A stretch of 64,000 bases of DNA from Lasiosphaeria ovina (GCA_033439765.1 JAULSN010000010.1:682001-746000), one strand, 5' to 3'; positions 43,467-55,602 are shown, counted from the first letter of the stretch. Numbers and translations: made by a program. The notes: generated by a model from the sequence alone, not told the origin.

Positions 43467-45004
43467 ATGAGCTCGGCGGCCATCTTGTTGGCGGCGGCAA
43501 CTTTACCGAGTGTCGCCCTCTCTCAATCGAATACGACGACCAACTCCACCATGTCAACGGAGATGGTCGGTTGGGTCTCGCCCGATGACCGGAGAAGTTC
43601 CTCCGAGATCATCTGGAGCTGTTTGTCCATCTTCATCCTCTGCTCCTGGCATTGTGTCCATCTCAATCTCCCCAGGCCGAGGGAGGGCAAAGGAGAATTC
43701 CACCAACTCTGGAAGATACCGGTCTGGCCGAAGGGACCGCTTCGCAGGAAATGGACGCGAAAGCTGATCTGGATGGTGGTTATTTGTCTCGCCCCCGAAA
43801 TTGGCGTCACTTTGGCCGTGAAACAATGGCAAGATGCTCGGGGCGTTCTCAAGGTAGCCAACGGTGATGAATATAGCGATAAGGAGAAGTTGTCCATGGT
43901 TCATGCATTCTTCGCTAATATGGGAGGGTTCGTCATACGCCATGTGCCTGCAGCTGAGACCAAGGCGCAATCACCAGAGTCCTCTGGCCGGGGCCCCAAG
44001 TCTGATGGATCCGGTGGCGGCGACCGGGCTCGTTTGGGCATCGTGGAACAGCAACAGCGCCCCGAGCCTGATCCTGAACCTGAACCCGAGACTGTCGATA
44101 TTGTGTCGGGATTAGGTGAGAACCCTATGACTCGCCCGCGTGTTCGAGTTATGGAAACTTTGTTGTGCGAGTGCCTACTACCTTCACGAGACTTTACTGA
44201 CTGTTTACTTTGACAGTGGGGCTTCGGGATCCCGGAATCAACATTTCAATCACCGAAGTTGAAGCCGACATCCAAGATAAAAGCCGCTCGGACGCTATTA
44301 CGAAGACACTTGCAATCGTCCAGTCCCTCTGGCTCGTTATTCAAAGTATTGCACGAACCAGCCGCGGTCTCTCCATCTCTCAGCTGGAGTTGGCAGCAAT
44401 GGCCTTTATCCCCTGCGCTGCTATGATGTACGGATTTTGGTGGTACAAGCCTTTCAACACAGAACGTAGATATATTGTGCTTAGGCATGCGAGGGACAAA
44501 AAGCCAGCTGATAGTGCTTCTCTTCTATGTCCTCTCGATGATCGAGTCGACGAAATTGATGAAGAAATTTTCAATTCGCTTGTCTTGGGTCAAATAATCG
44601 ATTACGATAACGATCGCGATCTCAGAGACAAAATCCGCGATACATGGTCTGGCCTGGCACTCTACATGACCGGTGGGTTATTCACAGCCATCCACGTCGC
44701 CGCATGGAACTGGGCATTTCCATCGCAACTGGTTCAATATCTTTGGAGATGCTTTTCAATTTTTGCTCTGTTCACTTCTTTTTGGCCGCTCCTACCGTTT
44801 CCCCTTGCCAAAGGCTTTCATAATTTGACAAGAGAAGAGCTCGATATCGGGAATTCTGTCGTATTGTTGTTATTCCTGGGTGTTATTGCTTACGCTATTT
44901 CACGGGTTGCCATCTTGGTTCTCACATTCTACTGTTTCTCTTCCATGCCCCATACTGTTTACGAGAGATTAGAATGGAGTGTGTTTATTCCACATTTTTC
45001 CTGA
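43467..45004 (+). CDS. multi-pass membrane protein of a fungal family, 478 aa
   Basis: Two exons, 43467-44115 and 44217-45004, with a 101-bp intron (GTGAGA donor, GACAG acceptor) in phase 1. A signal-like N-terminus (MSSAAILLAAATLPSVALS) is followed by a membrane segment IIWSCLSIFILCSWHCVHLNL, a basic loop (WPKGPLRRKWTRKLIW), a second hydrophobic stretch and a Pro/Glu-rich linker. Exon 2 has helices at LAIVQSLWLVIQSIAR, LAAMAFIPCAAMMYGFWWY, LALYMTGGLFTAIHVAAW, LWRCFSIFALFTSFWPLL and SVVLLLFLGVIAYAISRVA. The W-C-S-I-F...H-x-N motif and WWYKPFN are hallmarks of a large ascomycete family without known function. The ATG at 43467 is the first in frame. Confidence 0.8.
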
Positions 45005-45584
45005 TACACTTGGCTGGAACTCTATCTGCTCGAGTGGAATTGGCAAACAGGTAAATAGGCACTATTAACGATCACAAATTGCAACTACCCGGTAACCTTG
45101 ACCTAAATACTTGAACTCGGGTTTCAGGTCCAATTAGTCAAGTCGGAAAGTTTGGGCTTTAAGCCTTGCAACACAATATATTAATTGCCGAGCCAGGAGG
45201 CATTTGATCGAGAAAGCGTGTCCAAGGGGGCCACGGTATCGCCTCCAACCCCACCAGCGGCACGGATACGGCAGCCATGTCTGGAGGAACAGCCGGCAAA
45301 ATAGACTGGGGTTGGCATAACAAATTGAGCAGCAGCACCCCCATAGGCCGGAATGGCTACCGGCGATATTGCAAATATAGCTCTGCGGGCCAGACCTTGA
45401 TGAGCGCAATAAGTACGGCACAGACGATTCGACAAATCGGCTATCTGCCTTTTCTCGAAGAACAAGTAGCAACCGTGGTTCTCCCCTGCACCGGCAACGA
45501 CTGCCGGTTTCTTCGCAGGTTTACCATCCAAACTCCATCAACCTCGCTAGCTCCGAGACTGATCAAGCTCAGCACGTCGTCACG
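45005..45584. other. intergenic, no gene seen
   Basis: 3' flank of the membrane protein and promoter of the DUF1996 gene. Frames here on both strands overlap and lack signatures. Confidence 0.5.
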
Positions 45585-47122
45585 ATGCTTCGGTCCTGCA
45601 TGCTAGCGTTTTCGGCGCTTGCGCGCTTCGCGGCTGCGCAAAGCGGCTCTGAGCTCGACGAGCCCATGTTGAGAGGAGGCGGTGGCGCGAGAGGGCCGGG
45701 CGCTATGCTACGGTTCGGCTGCTCTCAGGCCGTGATCGAACGCCTCGACCCGTTCGTGAACCAAACCACCTCAAATATCTCACGAACAAGAAACTGACCA
45801 CCGGGTTTAGGCTCGTGGACCCCGGCTCGAACCCCTCGCCACACATGCACCAAATAGTGGGAGGAGTATGTAACGATAAATCTCGAAAGATCTGTGATGA
45901 CTTGCTAATGTTGTCCCAGAATGCCTTCAGCTCGGCCATGCCGTCGGCGGACATCGCCAAGCTTGCGACGTGCACGTCGTGCCACTTCAGCCAGGACTTC
46001 TCTAACTACTGGACAGCGAACCTGTACTTCCGGGCGCGTAACGGCACCTACAAGCGCGTCCCGCAGATCGCGAACCAGTTCAACGACGGCGACAACGCCG
46101 GCATTACGCTATACTACACGTCGCCCGGGCCGAACCTGACGGCCGCCTTTAGGCCGGTACGTATGCCCTAAAATTCTATTATACCGGGCTATGCTGACCG
46201 CTGTCTAGGGCTTCCGCATGCTCACGGGCGACTCGATGCGGCGCACGTCGGAGAACCTAGGCAAGAACATGCAGCAGTGCTACCGCTGCTTCCCGAAGCC
46301 CGACTTTGGCGGCAGCATGTACTCGCCCTGCATGGACCCCAAGTGGGACACCGACCACCTGCCTACGCAGCCGTGCCCTGGCGGCATCCGATCCAACATT
46401 GTCTTTCCACTGTAAGTAACCGGGTGCTGGGCAACCGCGCAGCAGGACGGGATGCAAGAAAAAGGCTGACGGACATCACAGGTGCTGGGACGGCAGGAAC
46501 CTGGACAGCCCGAACCACAAGGACCACGTCGCCCACCCGGTGGGCGGGCCGACATCGTTTTCCGTCGTCACGGGCAAATGCCCAGCGAGCCACCCCGTGA
46601 AGATCCCGCAGCTGATGTACGAGGTGCGTAAACAACCCGCCCCGCCATAAACAAGATACCCTATGCTCACATACCCATCTGCCGATACAGGTGATGTGGG
46701 ACACGCGCGAATTCAATAACAAGGACGACTGGCCCACAGACGGCAGCCAGCCGCTGGTGCTGTCGACAGGCGACACGTAAGCCCGACATAACTACCTCTG
46801 AATCAGTGCAAGACTAACACCAGCGACTAGCACCGGCTACGGACAGCACGCCGACTACGTCTTCGGGTGGCAGGACAGCACGCTGCAGACGGCCATGGAC
46901 AGCGGCTGCTACCTGCGCAACTGCTCGCAGCTGGCGGACCAGGCACCCAAGGTCAAGAACCTGTGCAACGTGCCCGTGACGGCCAATGAAGACCACCATC
47001 TCGACGAATGTGAGTTGTTTTGTTTTGTTTTGTCTGTCAACTGCCCCTGAATTGGAGCCGGCGCTGACGGGCATGACGCGACAGGGCTTTCTGAGCTTCC
47101 GGGCGGAGGCACTGGCGTGTGA
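45585..47122 (+). CDS. secreted DUF1996-domain protein, 368 aa
   Basis: Eight exons: 45585-45751, 45811-45865, 45920-46156, 46209-46411, 46482-46623, 46691-46776, 46831-47009 and 47085-47122 (1,107 nt), with seven introns of 52-75 bp. After a signal peptide (MLAFSALARFAAAQ), the DUF1996 domain runs to the end: MLRFGCSQAVIERLDP, PSPHMHQIVGG, FSNYWTANLYFRARNGTYK, GDNAGITLYYTSPGP, CYRCFPKPDFGGS, PCPGGIRSNIVFPLCWDG, PVKIPQLMYEVMWDTREF and TGYGQHADYVFGWQDSTL. The conserved His and Asp residues resemble a secreted hydrolase-like fold, but no activity is established for the family. The last exon, WLSELPGGGTGV, is only 38 bp and replaces a nonsense tail. No WSC domain is attached. Confidence 0.85.
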
Positions 47123-48192
47123 GTGGGGGATAATCTGTTGTTCGTGTATATGTGTTTCGAAGATGTGGATTTGGATTTTGGAACAAGTGCAAAGTCAAAC
47201 AGTCCCGATGCTCTTTTAGAAGTTCGTGGATGAGGGAGTGCTGAGAAATCGCCAAACGGCAGCCTGCAATTATCGTGTGGCGATGGGTAGAGATAAGAGT
47301 CTCAACCTAGTAAACAGACCGAAGGTTAATTTTCGCCAAGAGAAAGTGATATTCGTTTGATGATTTGTAAACACCAAGACGATCGAGGCGGATAATTGTG
47401 GCCCACTTGGGCAACGAAGCTCAAGCAGCAAAAATGGAATGCCCCCACATTTGCGTTTTTGGCCCGGGCTAGGTGCGGCTGGTGAGTTTCTCTCTGATGC
47501 CTTCGGCTCTCGGGTACTGTCGGGTAAGCACCAAAAGAATGTGACAAAAAACTGAGGGAATTGGAATTTGTGCGCGGTGGGGTCGCGAGAATAATCCCTG
47601 CCGCGGCCGATGATCTGATGATCTGATAAGATTGGCCTGCAGCGGCGAAGGTCGCATCCAGTTGACACACGTCGGTGGGGACGCTCGACGACTGGCCAGG
47701 AGGTGCCTGCTGGTGGATACGCCGGGAGCAGGTTTGTGACTTGACCGCAAAAGACGGAATCCATTCATCAAGGCTCGCGTCCGATGCCGCAGCGGGCAAC
47801 GCCAGTACGCCCCACGTCTGCCCGGGCAGTGTACCGTATGGGCAGGAGCGAAGGAGGTTTGCAAGAACGCCCGGGCTGCAGTGGAAGGCAACCCATCCCT
47901 GATTGCTACCTAGGTACATAACACTGGTAATGTCTGGGTATGAGTCTTACTGCTCACCAAAGCATACCGCTGTATCCAGCAACTTAACAAGCCGTCTGTT
48001 GGTTCTGTCTTCCCCCTTCGAGTTTCGATGCAACTTGAACCTGGCATCCCTTTCCACAATCCAACGATTTTTCGACGATATTAAATCTCTTTAGCAGTCT
48101 CTCCGCCGCCTCTAAACCGCCAAAAGGCAACAACAGCGCTAAGCCCACAAACGAGCCATCAAAAGGGCAGCACCAGTACCACAACATTCACA
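47123..48192. other. intergenic, 1.07 kb promoter of second AMID-like gene
   Basis: No gene seen. It contains an ATCTGATAA GATA-type site at 47621-47629 (separate entry). Minus-strand frames of 124-197 aa overlap one another and show no homology. Confidence 0.5.
47613..47629 (+). promoter_or_regulatory. GATA-factor site pair ATCTGATGA/ATCTGATAA
   Basis: An exact ATCTGATAA (47621-47629), the extended motif bound by iron-responsive GATA repressors (SreA/Sre1), overlaps by one base a near-match ATCTGATGA (47613-47621). It lies 564 bp upstream of the AMID-like gene at 48193. Function is inferred from the motif only. Confidence 0.5.
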
Positions 48193-49814
48193 ATGGGCTC
48201 CATGGTCGATAGCAGATCGCCAACCACCAGCACACCAACGCCCTTCCGCGTTCTCGTGGTCGGCGGCTCCTATGGCGGACTCTCGGCCGCCCTGAACCTG
48301 CAAGATCTGTGCAACGGACGGCGGCCACGCTGTGGTCCTGCTCCCGCCGAAGGCGAGACAGAGCAGAGCGGAGTCGAGACGCCAAATATCGCCATCGACA
48401 TCACCATAGTAGACGAGCGCGATGGCTTCTGTATGTGCCGACCCCGTCCCACGCCCACCCGGCAGCCTTCTAACCAGAGAAACCCCAGACCACCTGATCG
48501 GCTCGCCGCTGGCCATGGCCGACGAAGCCTACGCGCAAAAGGCGTGGGTCTTGTACAAGGACATCCCCGCGCTGCGCGAGCCCAACGTGCGCGTGCTGCA
48601 CGGCTCGGTGCAGGGCCTCGACCCCAAGCGCAAGGTGGCCGCTTTCGCCGCTCGCGGCAGCGGCACCCAGACCACTGACCTGCCTTACGACTATCTAGTC
48701 GCCGCCGCCGGCCTGCGCCGCGTCTGGCCCGTCGTTCCCCAGTCCCTGCGCAAGAAGCAGTACCTGTTCGAGACCAGCGACTACACCCGCGCGGCCACCA
48801 CAGCCAGGCACGGCGCTGTCGTCGTGGGCGGTGGTGCGTTGCCCCTTTTCCCCTGAACTACGCCACGGACTGACACACAGGCACAGGCGCCGTGGGCATC
48901 GAGATGGCGGCTGAGCTCAAGCTCGTGCACCCGGAGGTCAAGGTAACACTGGTGCACTCGCGCGACAAGCTGCTGTCGGCGGAGCCGCTCCCGGACGAGG
49001 TCAAGGACCGCAGCCTGGAGCTGCTGCGCGAGGCGGGCGTCGACGTGCTACTAGCGCACCGGCTCGAGCGTACCGAAGACGCGCGCGACGCCGCCGGTAA
49101 CGCCTGCCTGTCGCTGCGCTTCGCCAATGGCCACACCCTGCTCGCCGACCACGTCGCCATGGCCGTGTCCAAGAGCGTGCCGTCGACGGCCTGGCTGCCG
49201 CGCGGGGCGCTCGACGACGACGGATACGTCCGCGTCGATGCTACGTATTTCTATGCCTTTCCCCCATCTTACAACTTCCTCAGGCATGAGAGAATACTAA
49301 CAGAAATCAGCCTGACGTTCCCCCCCGAGACGCCCAACGCCGCCCACCACCTCGCCGTCGGCGACATGATCCGCTGGTCGGGGATCAAGCGCTGCGGCGG
49401 CGCCATGCACATGGGCTACTACGCGGCGCACAACCTGCACCAGCGGCTTCTAGCATCATTATCATCATCACCAATTGCCGAGACTCCAAAGTTCCTCGAG
49501 CTCGCCGAGATCCCGCCCATGATCGGCCTCGCCGTCGGCAAGAAGGCCGTGTCGTACTGGCCGGGCGGCGGCGTGACGTCGGGCGAGGACGTCATGACGG
49601 TCTTCTTTGGCGATGATCTCGGGTTTACGAGTGAGTTTGCCCCTTTTCCCCCTCTCCCCCTTTCCTCTATCGTTTTTTGTATTCCTGCCTTGAGATACAA
49701 AGGCAGGGGGGATTAAAGCAGCGAGACAAATGTATTCTAATGCAATCATTAGTCTGCTGGAACCATATCCGACTGGGCGGATACAAGTCCGTCCCTGAGG
49801 TTTCCAATGCTTGA
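48193..49814 (+). CDS. AMID-like FAD-dependent oxidoreductase, soluble form
   Basis: Five exons: 48193-48430, 48489-48833, 48881-49244, 49311-49630 and 49753-49814; 1,329 nt, 442 aa; introns of 58, 47, 66 and 122 bp, the 47-bp one unusually short. FAD fold FRVLVVGGSYGGLSAALNL, then FYHLIGSPLAMADEAYAQKA; NAD(P)H fold AVVVGGGTGAVGIEMAAEL with VTLVHSRDKLLS; FAD-contact AVGDMIRWSGIKRCGGAMH. The last exon supplies CWNHIRLGGYKSVPE. It belongs to the pyridine nucleotide-disulphide oxidoreductase/AIF family but lacks the N-terminal membrane helix of the gene at 39219-40919 and differs in most motifs, so the two are not recent duplicates. An iron-GATA-type site upstream hints at regulation by iron. 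Confidence 0.85.
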
Positions 49815-50048
49815 AGGGTGGATGTAGAATTGCTCTTGGTGTTTGGCGTTGTTTGGGGGTCTGTTTTGCGGAATTTTGGGTAGAGTCACGATCATGAAAT
49901 CTTCCGCCTTTGATGCGGTATGTTGAGTTCTTTGGAACGAATGTTTCGTGGTGTTTATAAAGAGTGTGGTCCCGCAAATGCTACAGTGGAAACCAAAGAA
50001 CGCACATAAAACCTTCATGTCTCACCCAGAGATTCATCGACACCAGAC

Positions 50049-52619
50049 CTAGGCCTCAGCCTGCCACTCCTCCCCCGCCGGATACAGACTATCCTCGCGC
50101 TTAGCTCCACCCGGCCGCCCGGCCGTAACCTGGTACGCCGGACGGTAATCCCAAAACCGCGACAGCTCTGCCGGGTCTGGAAAGTGCTGCGCCTTGCCGG
50201 CCACGAGCGAGACCTTGAGCGACGGCAGCACAGCGTCCAAGTCATCGACAAGAAGACCGTCGTCGTCTGTGGTGACGCGCCAGTGCAGGTTGGCCTCCAG
50301 GAAGTGCACTACGTCGACGGGGCTCATGCTCGCCAGCACCGCCGGCGGCGGACTGCCTCCGGAAGAGGAAGTCGACGGCCTGGGCGTGTGCACCAGCTGC
50401 TGCTTCCAGCGCGTGATCAGCCCGTTCGTCAGCACCACGCGGCCCGTCGCCTGGGTGCGGTCCACGGCCTGCTGCGTGCACTTGGTGCAGCCCTGCCCTC
50501 CACCCCCGGCCTCGGTGGCCAGCGACGTGAAGTTGACCACCTGGCCCACGAGGCTGCCTTCGGGGTCCTGGAAGTCGTAGGGCAGCGTCGACGGGACCTT
50601 GCCGACGAAAATGTGCACGGTGAATTGGCGGCCGCCGAGGGCCATTCTGTGTTTGCATGCACACAAGTCAGCAAGGGGTCCGACAGTGATAGAAACATTG
50701 CTGCGTAAAAAAAAACCGCGAGTGCTTACTTCTCGTAGGCCACATTCACGGCGTAGTCGTCAAAGGTGCCGCCTAGCACGCCGTCGCGGTCAGGCGCCGC
50801 CGCAATCATGGCCTTCATGCTCATGAGCGGGATACCGTCCGTGTCGCCGGGGTCGGCGCTGATGACCGATTTCTCGGCAGCATTGCGCGCCGCGTTGTAC
50901 TTGTCCGTCAGCTCGCTTTTGATGGCGTTCAGGTGGGCTTGTCTGTCGTACACGCTGTCGGCAATGTACGGCTGCTTGTCGAGGATGGGATACGTGTACC
51001 CCAGCGACGTGATGTTGCGCGCGTCGTTGGAGTCCCAGTAGCTCCCCTGTGTGTCCTTGTGGAACGGCCGCAGCGGCGCCTCCGCCGCCTCCTTCTCGCC
51101 CGCGTCGTCAAGATTGAACCAGTCGTCTTTCCCCTCGTGTATCGCCTGCCAGATGGCAATGGTACGGTCCATGTTGCTTGCCGCCAGTCCGGTTAGCATC
51201 TCGCCAAAAAAAAAAGGAGAGAATGTCTCACGTGTCGCGAGATTTATTCAATGTAGATACATACCAGTGATGAAACCAAAATAGTGGATCAAAGGCGGCA
51301 ACGGCAACGACGGACATGTGTCCAAGCTGCGATACCGTGTCGCCATCCTTGGGAGCCGAGGGCCCGCCACACCAGCGGTGCATGTTGTTGTGCAGGGCTT
51401 CGCAGTTGGCGTAGACGTTTTTCTTTCCGGTGAACTCGGTGCTGGCGAAGTCCTGGAACTTGGCGATGGGGAAGAGGCGGTAGTAGGCGTCTCTGATTCC
51501 CTCGTTCATGACCCCTGTCTTGACCGTGTCTGGCGACGGATACCTGAAATTGCGGAGAGTCCAGACCAGCTTGCTGTTGTTCTGCACCCCGTCAATGAAG
51601 TCTTTGGTTAAACCGACGCCCTCGGGATGTCTGCTCGTTGACTTGACCTCGCCGAACTGCAAAGGTAAAAAGGGGTAGGAGTTGGGACTAAATCAGTTGA
51701 TGATATTGAGCGACAAAAGCATCGTCCATGTATATATAGGACGACTGATTGGACTTACTGGGGTCGTGAAGTTTCCGTCCTCGTTACTACCGTTATACGA
51801 AGTGATTCTCAGGGTTTTCGGGAGTAGTTTCTCGTCTCCCATCGTCATGTCCTCCGGCATCTTGAACCGGTAGAGTCCATTGTCTGCTTTTCTAGACCCA
51901 GAGGAAATACGGATTTCCACCTTCTTGTTTGTCTCTTCAAAGGCCTGCGGGATGTTGTAGTCCCACGGCTTCTCCTTGTCGGTTGGGTCTGGCTTTTTCG
52001 CGGCCCAGTCCCAGTACGGCAAACGCCACTCGTCGGCAGCTTTGAGGAGATCTTGGAGGTCGTCTCCGGTGAAGTTGTTGACAGCATAGTCTTTCATATA
52101 CTCGTAGATGATTTGCTATCAGCAGACCAAAGTCAGCGACTGATTTCTTCGTCTCTCTGGGTGAGTAACATATTACGGAAGAACTTGAACGTTTTACCTC
52201 AAAAAGGAGCAGGTACGGCCGGTGCCATGTCGCGAATCTTGCTTCGCCGTGGGTGCAATAAGACTCACCGCCGCCCTCTTCAGGCTCATCCCAAGAGACA
52301 TATGGCTTGCCATGAATGCCTGCGAGACTGATTAGTTCATGTTCGTGTTTTCAAATCCCGGGGTCAGAGGTGCGAACGTGCCAGCAATCTGGAAGAAGGA
52401 GAATTTCTCCTCGGGGGGTGCTCCGCAGAAGGCGTTGAAGGCAGGGAAGAAAAGAGAACGCTGGTTAATGTGAATGAGCTTGTCTGAGGTGAACCAGTCA
52501 TCAAGCTCCATGCGCTGGGGGACCTTTCGCAAAGGATTGGCCTTGTCACAATCCAGGCCCTCTTGGATACCCACGATGGGATAGTAGCCCCCTAAAGGAT
52601 CGAGGGACTTGGGCACCAT
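50049..52619 (-). CDS. tyrosinase (monophenol monooxygenase), 717 aa
   Basis: Six exons: 52619-52382, 52319-52198, 52115-51759, 51656-51265, 51176-50730 and 50646-50049; 2,154 nt. The CuA site has His82 (GIHG), His103 in CTHGEAR and His112 in FATWHRPY; Cys101 two residues before His103 can form the thioether bridge of type-3 copper enzymes. CuB has His328 and His332 (HNNMHRW) and the HH pair at 368-369 (FDPLFWFHHCNMDR). The C-terminal third (QFTVHIFVG onward) is the tyrosinase C-terminal domain that shields the active site in the proenzyme. It makes o-quinones for melanin. No signal peptide, as usual for fungal tyrosinases. The first intron fits only with a GC donor (G, then gcacgt). Converges on the AMID-like gene, 234 bp between stops. 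Confidence 0.9.
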
Positions 52620-53439
52620 TGTCGTAGTTGTGGATTCACTAGTCAAATCTGCTAGTTGAGAATGGGGCTAGTGGAACTTGCAAGGTTTGAGTTGTTGTCT
52701 CAGAGAGATGGCAGGGTATTGAGTATTATATGCTCGATCAGTGTCTCGATGAGAGTTTCGCAATGGGCGAGAGTGTTAGCAAGAGAATGCATTTATCAAT
52801 TTTGTGGCAAAGTCTACATGACAGATGCGCTCGATTTCTTGCAGAGAATTCGCCAATTACTAGAAATCCGAAATATCGAGGCCCAGGCTATCGTCAGCCA
52901 GCCTCTTGACTGTATAATGCAGCTATTTCGGACTGCTTGCGTTTTTCTATTGCCTTTTGGTGCATGCATGCATGCGCTTCAAAGAGACCAGGGTAAGCGC
53001 CAATGGCCAGCATTCCAAGAGTGACGGAGCCTGCAGCCCGCAGTTTCAGGTCACAAACCGGGCGAGTAGCGCACACTCAGCTGGCACCGTGCAATGTGAA
53101 TCGGCCACACTAGTGTGTTTATGGTATTATTGAAGTTCATTGCATCGAGGTCTGGAACGCAACTGAGCGCCAATTAAAATCCAGTTGTAACACTAGTCTT
53201 CTGAGGGCGGCATATTTCATCTGAACGCATGATAGCTACACATCGCGAGGCAAGGTCTCGGTAGTTTCTGTGTTCCACCAGATCAGAATAAGGAACTCTG
53301 GGAATGCATATATCTTTGTGCCACTGCTGCATATATTGGGAGCGCACACTGAGAGCTGAGAGCGAAAGGGGATTTATTGATTCTTGCACGGCAATCTCGC
53401 ATGAAGACTTCCCCCACCTTTCCAGCCTTTCCTTTTTGC
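52620..53439. other. intergenic, promoter of tyrosinase
   Basis: No gene seen. Contains a gcatgcatgcatgcg tract near 52963. Downstream boundary is the SidF-like gene's 3' end. Confidence 0.5.
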
Positions 53440-54832
53440 TCACAACTTAGGCAGCAGCCCGACCCCAGTTCCGCCCATGGCCTTGTCGCTCTCGTCGAGC
53501 GGGCACAGCTGGAAGAAGCGCTCGCGGTCGCACGAGACGAGGGCGGAGCGCTTGTGGGGCAGGTCGATGAACTTGTCGACGCCGAAGCCGTGCATGAGGT
53601 CGTACATGAGCACGGAGCCGTTGGTGCTCTTGGGCTCGCCAACCACGGCGCTCGTGCGCGCCTCGTCCAGGAACAGGTAGTGCATCAGGCTCGACCACCA
53701 CGCGCTGACGCGGTGCGGGCCCCGGAACCGCACGTCGCCCACCAGGCTGTGCCGCCCCCGGTCGTAGTCGCCCGCCGAGTAGTACGCGCCGATGCGGTCC
53801 TCCTGGGGATCGGTCAGTTGGGCTGTCAATCGCCAGCGAGAGACAGAGTGGGAGGCTCACCTTGCCCCAGTAGACCTCGAAGTATGCAAAGAATACGCCG
53901 TCAAAGGCCGCCAGCAGCGTGATCTGGTGCGGGTCGTCGTGGGCGCGTCGCAGGTAGTCGCGGTGCTGGTCGACAGTACCAGTCTCGTTCCAGCCCTGCG
54001 AGACGCGGGGGTCGTTCTGCCAGGTATGGAAGAGGCCGAGGTGGGTGGGGTCCGTGTAGTCGAGGGCGGCCATGGAAAAAGTCTCGCCGAGGTGGGCAAT
54101 GTAGCGGCTGTAGACGACCGAGCCGGGCGCCGGCTTAGCCCGCCGTCGCGGGTGCCACGTCTGCACCGAGCCCGCCTCGCTCGTCATGGTGTACGCCGCG
54201 GGCACCGCCGGGTAGTTGGCCAGGTCCACGGCCTCGTCCTGCTGCGTCTCGGGTACCCAGGCGGGCCGGGCGCCAAAGGGAGAGCCTGCGCCTTGCCAGA
54301 AAGAACCCCGCAGCACGAGCAGCTCATCGCTCTTCACTGGGCCGGTGTCTTTGGAGTTGCTGGATGCGGGGTGCGGGATAGCGAGTCCAACGGTTGTGAG
54401 CTGGCGGGCGAGCCTGTCGGCGCCGGACCCCTGGAGCTGCAGCCGAAAGGCCTCGTCGCGGGGCCGCACCGTGAAGATGGTGTAGGTGAGCAGCCACAGT
54501 TGGCCAACGGTGGGCTGGCGCTCATCCTTCCAGCGCGCGGCTACAGCCGGAGACCGCCTTGCCCGTCCCCAGGGCGTGTTATTAGACTCATGTGGCCGGT
54601 CGCTAGACTTGACGTCTTGGGGTGCTGTGAAGAAGAGGGAGGAATTGTGGAGGGGCTCGCGCAAGGGCTTGGTGTTTGCCTCGGCGCTGCGCGGTCGGAG
54701 TTGGAACGCGTCGGAGCCGTCTGTGGCCTTTGCAACGTCGTATGCCGTCAGGTACGGGTGCGGGAGTTTGAGGATAGGGTCTGAAGATGATGCGTAGGCA
54801 GCTAGGCCTCTCGGTGGTGATGGGGATGACAT
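53440..54832 (-). CDS. siderophore N5-hydroxyornithine acyltransferase, SidF/SidL type
   Basis: Two exons, 54832-53861 and 53802-53440, with a 58-bp intron; 444 aa. The C-terminal half is an acyl-CoA N-acyltransferase of the IucB/MbtK/SidF family: [72 protein letters not shown] and [14 protein letters not shown]. SidF transfers anhydromevalonyl to N5-hydroxyornithine (fusarinine/TAFC pathway); SidL transfers acetyl (ferricrocin). The divergent SidI-like partner favours SidF. The C-terminus -PKL is close to a peroxisomal PTS1; SidF of Aspergillus is peroxisomal. The shared promoter has four ATCTGATAA sites. The MSSPSPPRG start lies in ACCATGT context; the frame extends upstream without an ATG. 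Confidence 0.85.
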
Positions 54833-55242
54833 GGTGGCAGTGTCTTTTCTGTGGAGGAAGCGGAGAAGGGAATCAAGCAAGCAATGAGTGAAGTCGTGAT
54901 AGCTCGAGACAGCTCTTGCGGCAGACAGAGCTTCCTCGAGCTCACGTGTAGAGATGGACGCCCATCTGGTGGGGGTAGACTGGGTGCCAAGCCGTGCCAA
55001 TCCATATCCGAGCTCTTGCGATCAAACCAAACACGGAAGAGGTGGTGTGCCTGTTCAGAATTATTCTGGGGATCCCTGCCTTTCCTTCTCCCAACCAGTT
55101 TTGGTGCTCGTTCCGGACTTGCAGGCGCACCATCTCGAGGACATCCCGGCAGGTGAGCCATGGAGCCAATGAGAAATGGGGGCCAGCACGTGGACGGGGT
55201 GTTTGTAGCGGGGTCGAGGGGGTGATGGCGCGCTGGTCTCGG

Positions 55243-55251
55243 ATCTGATAA
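55243..55251 (+). promoter_or_regulatory. SreA-type GATA site ATCTGATAA
   Basis: Exact match to the extended GATA sequence ATCWGATAA, 411 bp upstream of the SidF-like start. Confidence 0.6.
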
Positions 55252-55275
55252 CTTTAGTTGGACGCCAAAAAGCGG

Positions 55276-55284
55276 ATCTGATAA
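55276..55284 (+). promoter_or_regulatory. SreA-type GATA site ATCTGATAA
   Basis: Second exact match, 33 bp from the previous site, about three helical turns, so both lie on the same DNA face. Confidence 0.6.
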
Positions 55285-55602
55285 AATTTCGACGGCCCCC
55301 GGCTTCTTGGCGACCCGACTTCGGAGCGAAGCTAAGGATTGGATGTCACTGTCCGTCTGCCTCGGCCACGCTGCTCTCACTTTTCCTGTTGGACACTGGA
55401 AAGAACTTTCAGTCTTTTTTCTTCACAGAAGGCAAGACAGAACTCGCCTGCTACTCCCTTGCTGTCGACCAGCATTTGCTCCAACTTCCGGTGCCGCCAA
55501 AACGCAAAGCAACCTAGCAAGCAGTCCCGGTAACAAGAGTCCTCGCGTGCCCCCGGTCATCGGGACTTCGAGTGTGGGGTGCCAGACTTGGCGTGAATAA
55601 TC

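Noticed and set aside
47326..47919. 197-aa minus-strand frame upstream of the second AMID-like gene
   Set aside because: Two other frames overlap it in the same strand, composition is random-like, and no motif is present.
50184..50708. 174-aa plus-strand frame
   Set aside because: Antisense to the tyrosinase C-terminal domain.
53792..54784. 330-aa plus-strand open frame
   Set aside because: It is antisense to the SidF/SidL-like gene, whose family motifs are unambiguous; the frame results from high third-position GC.
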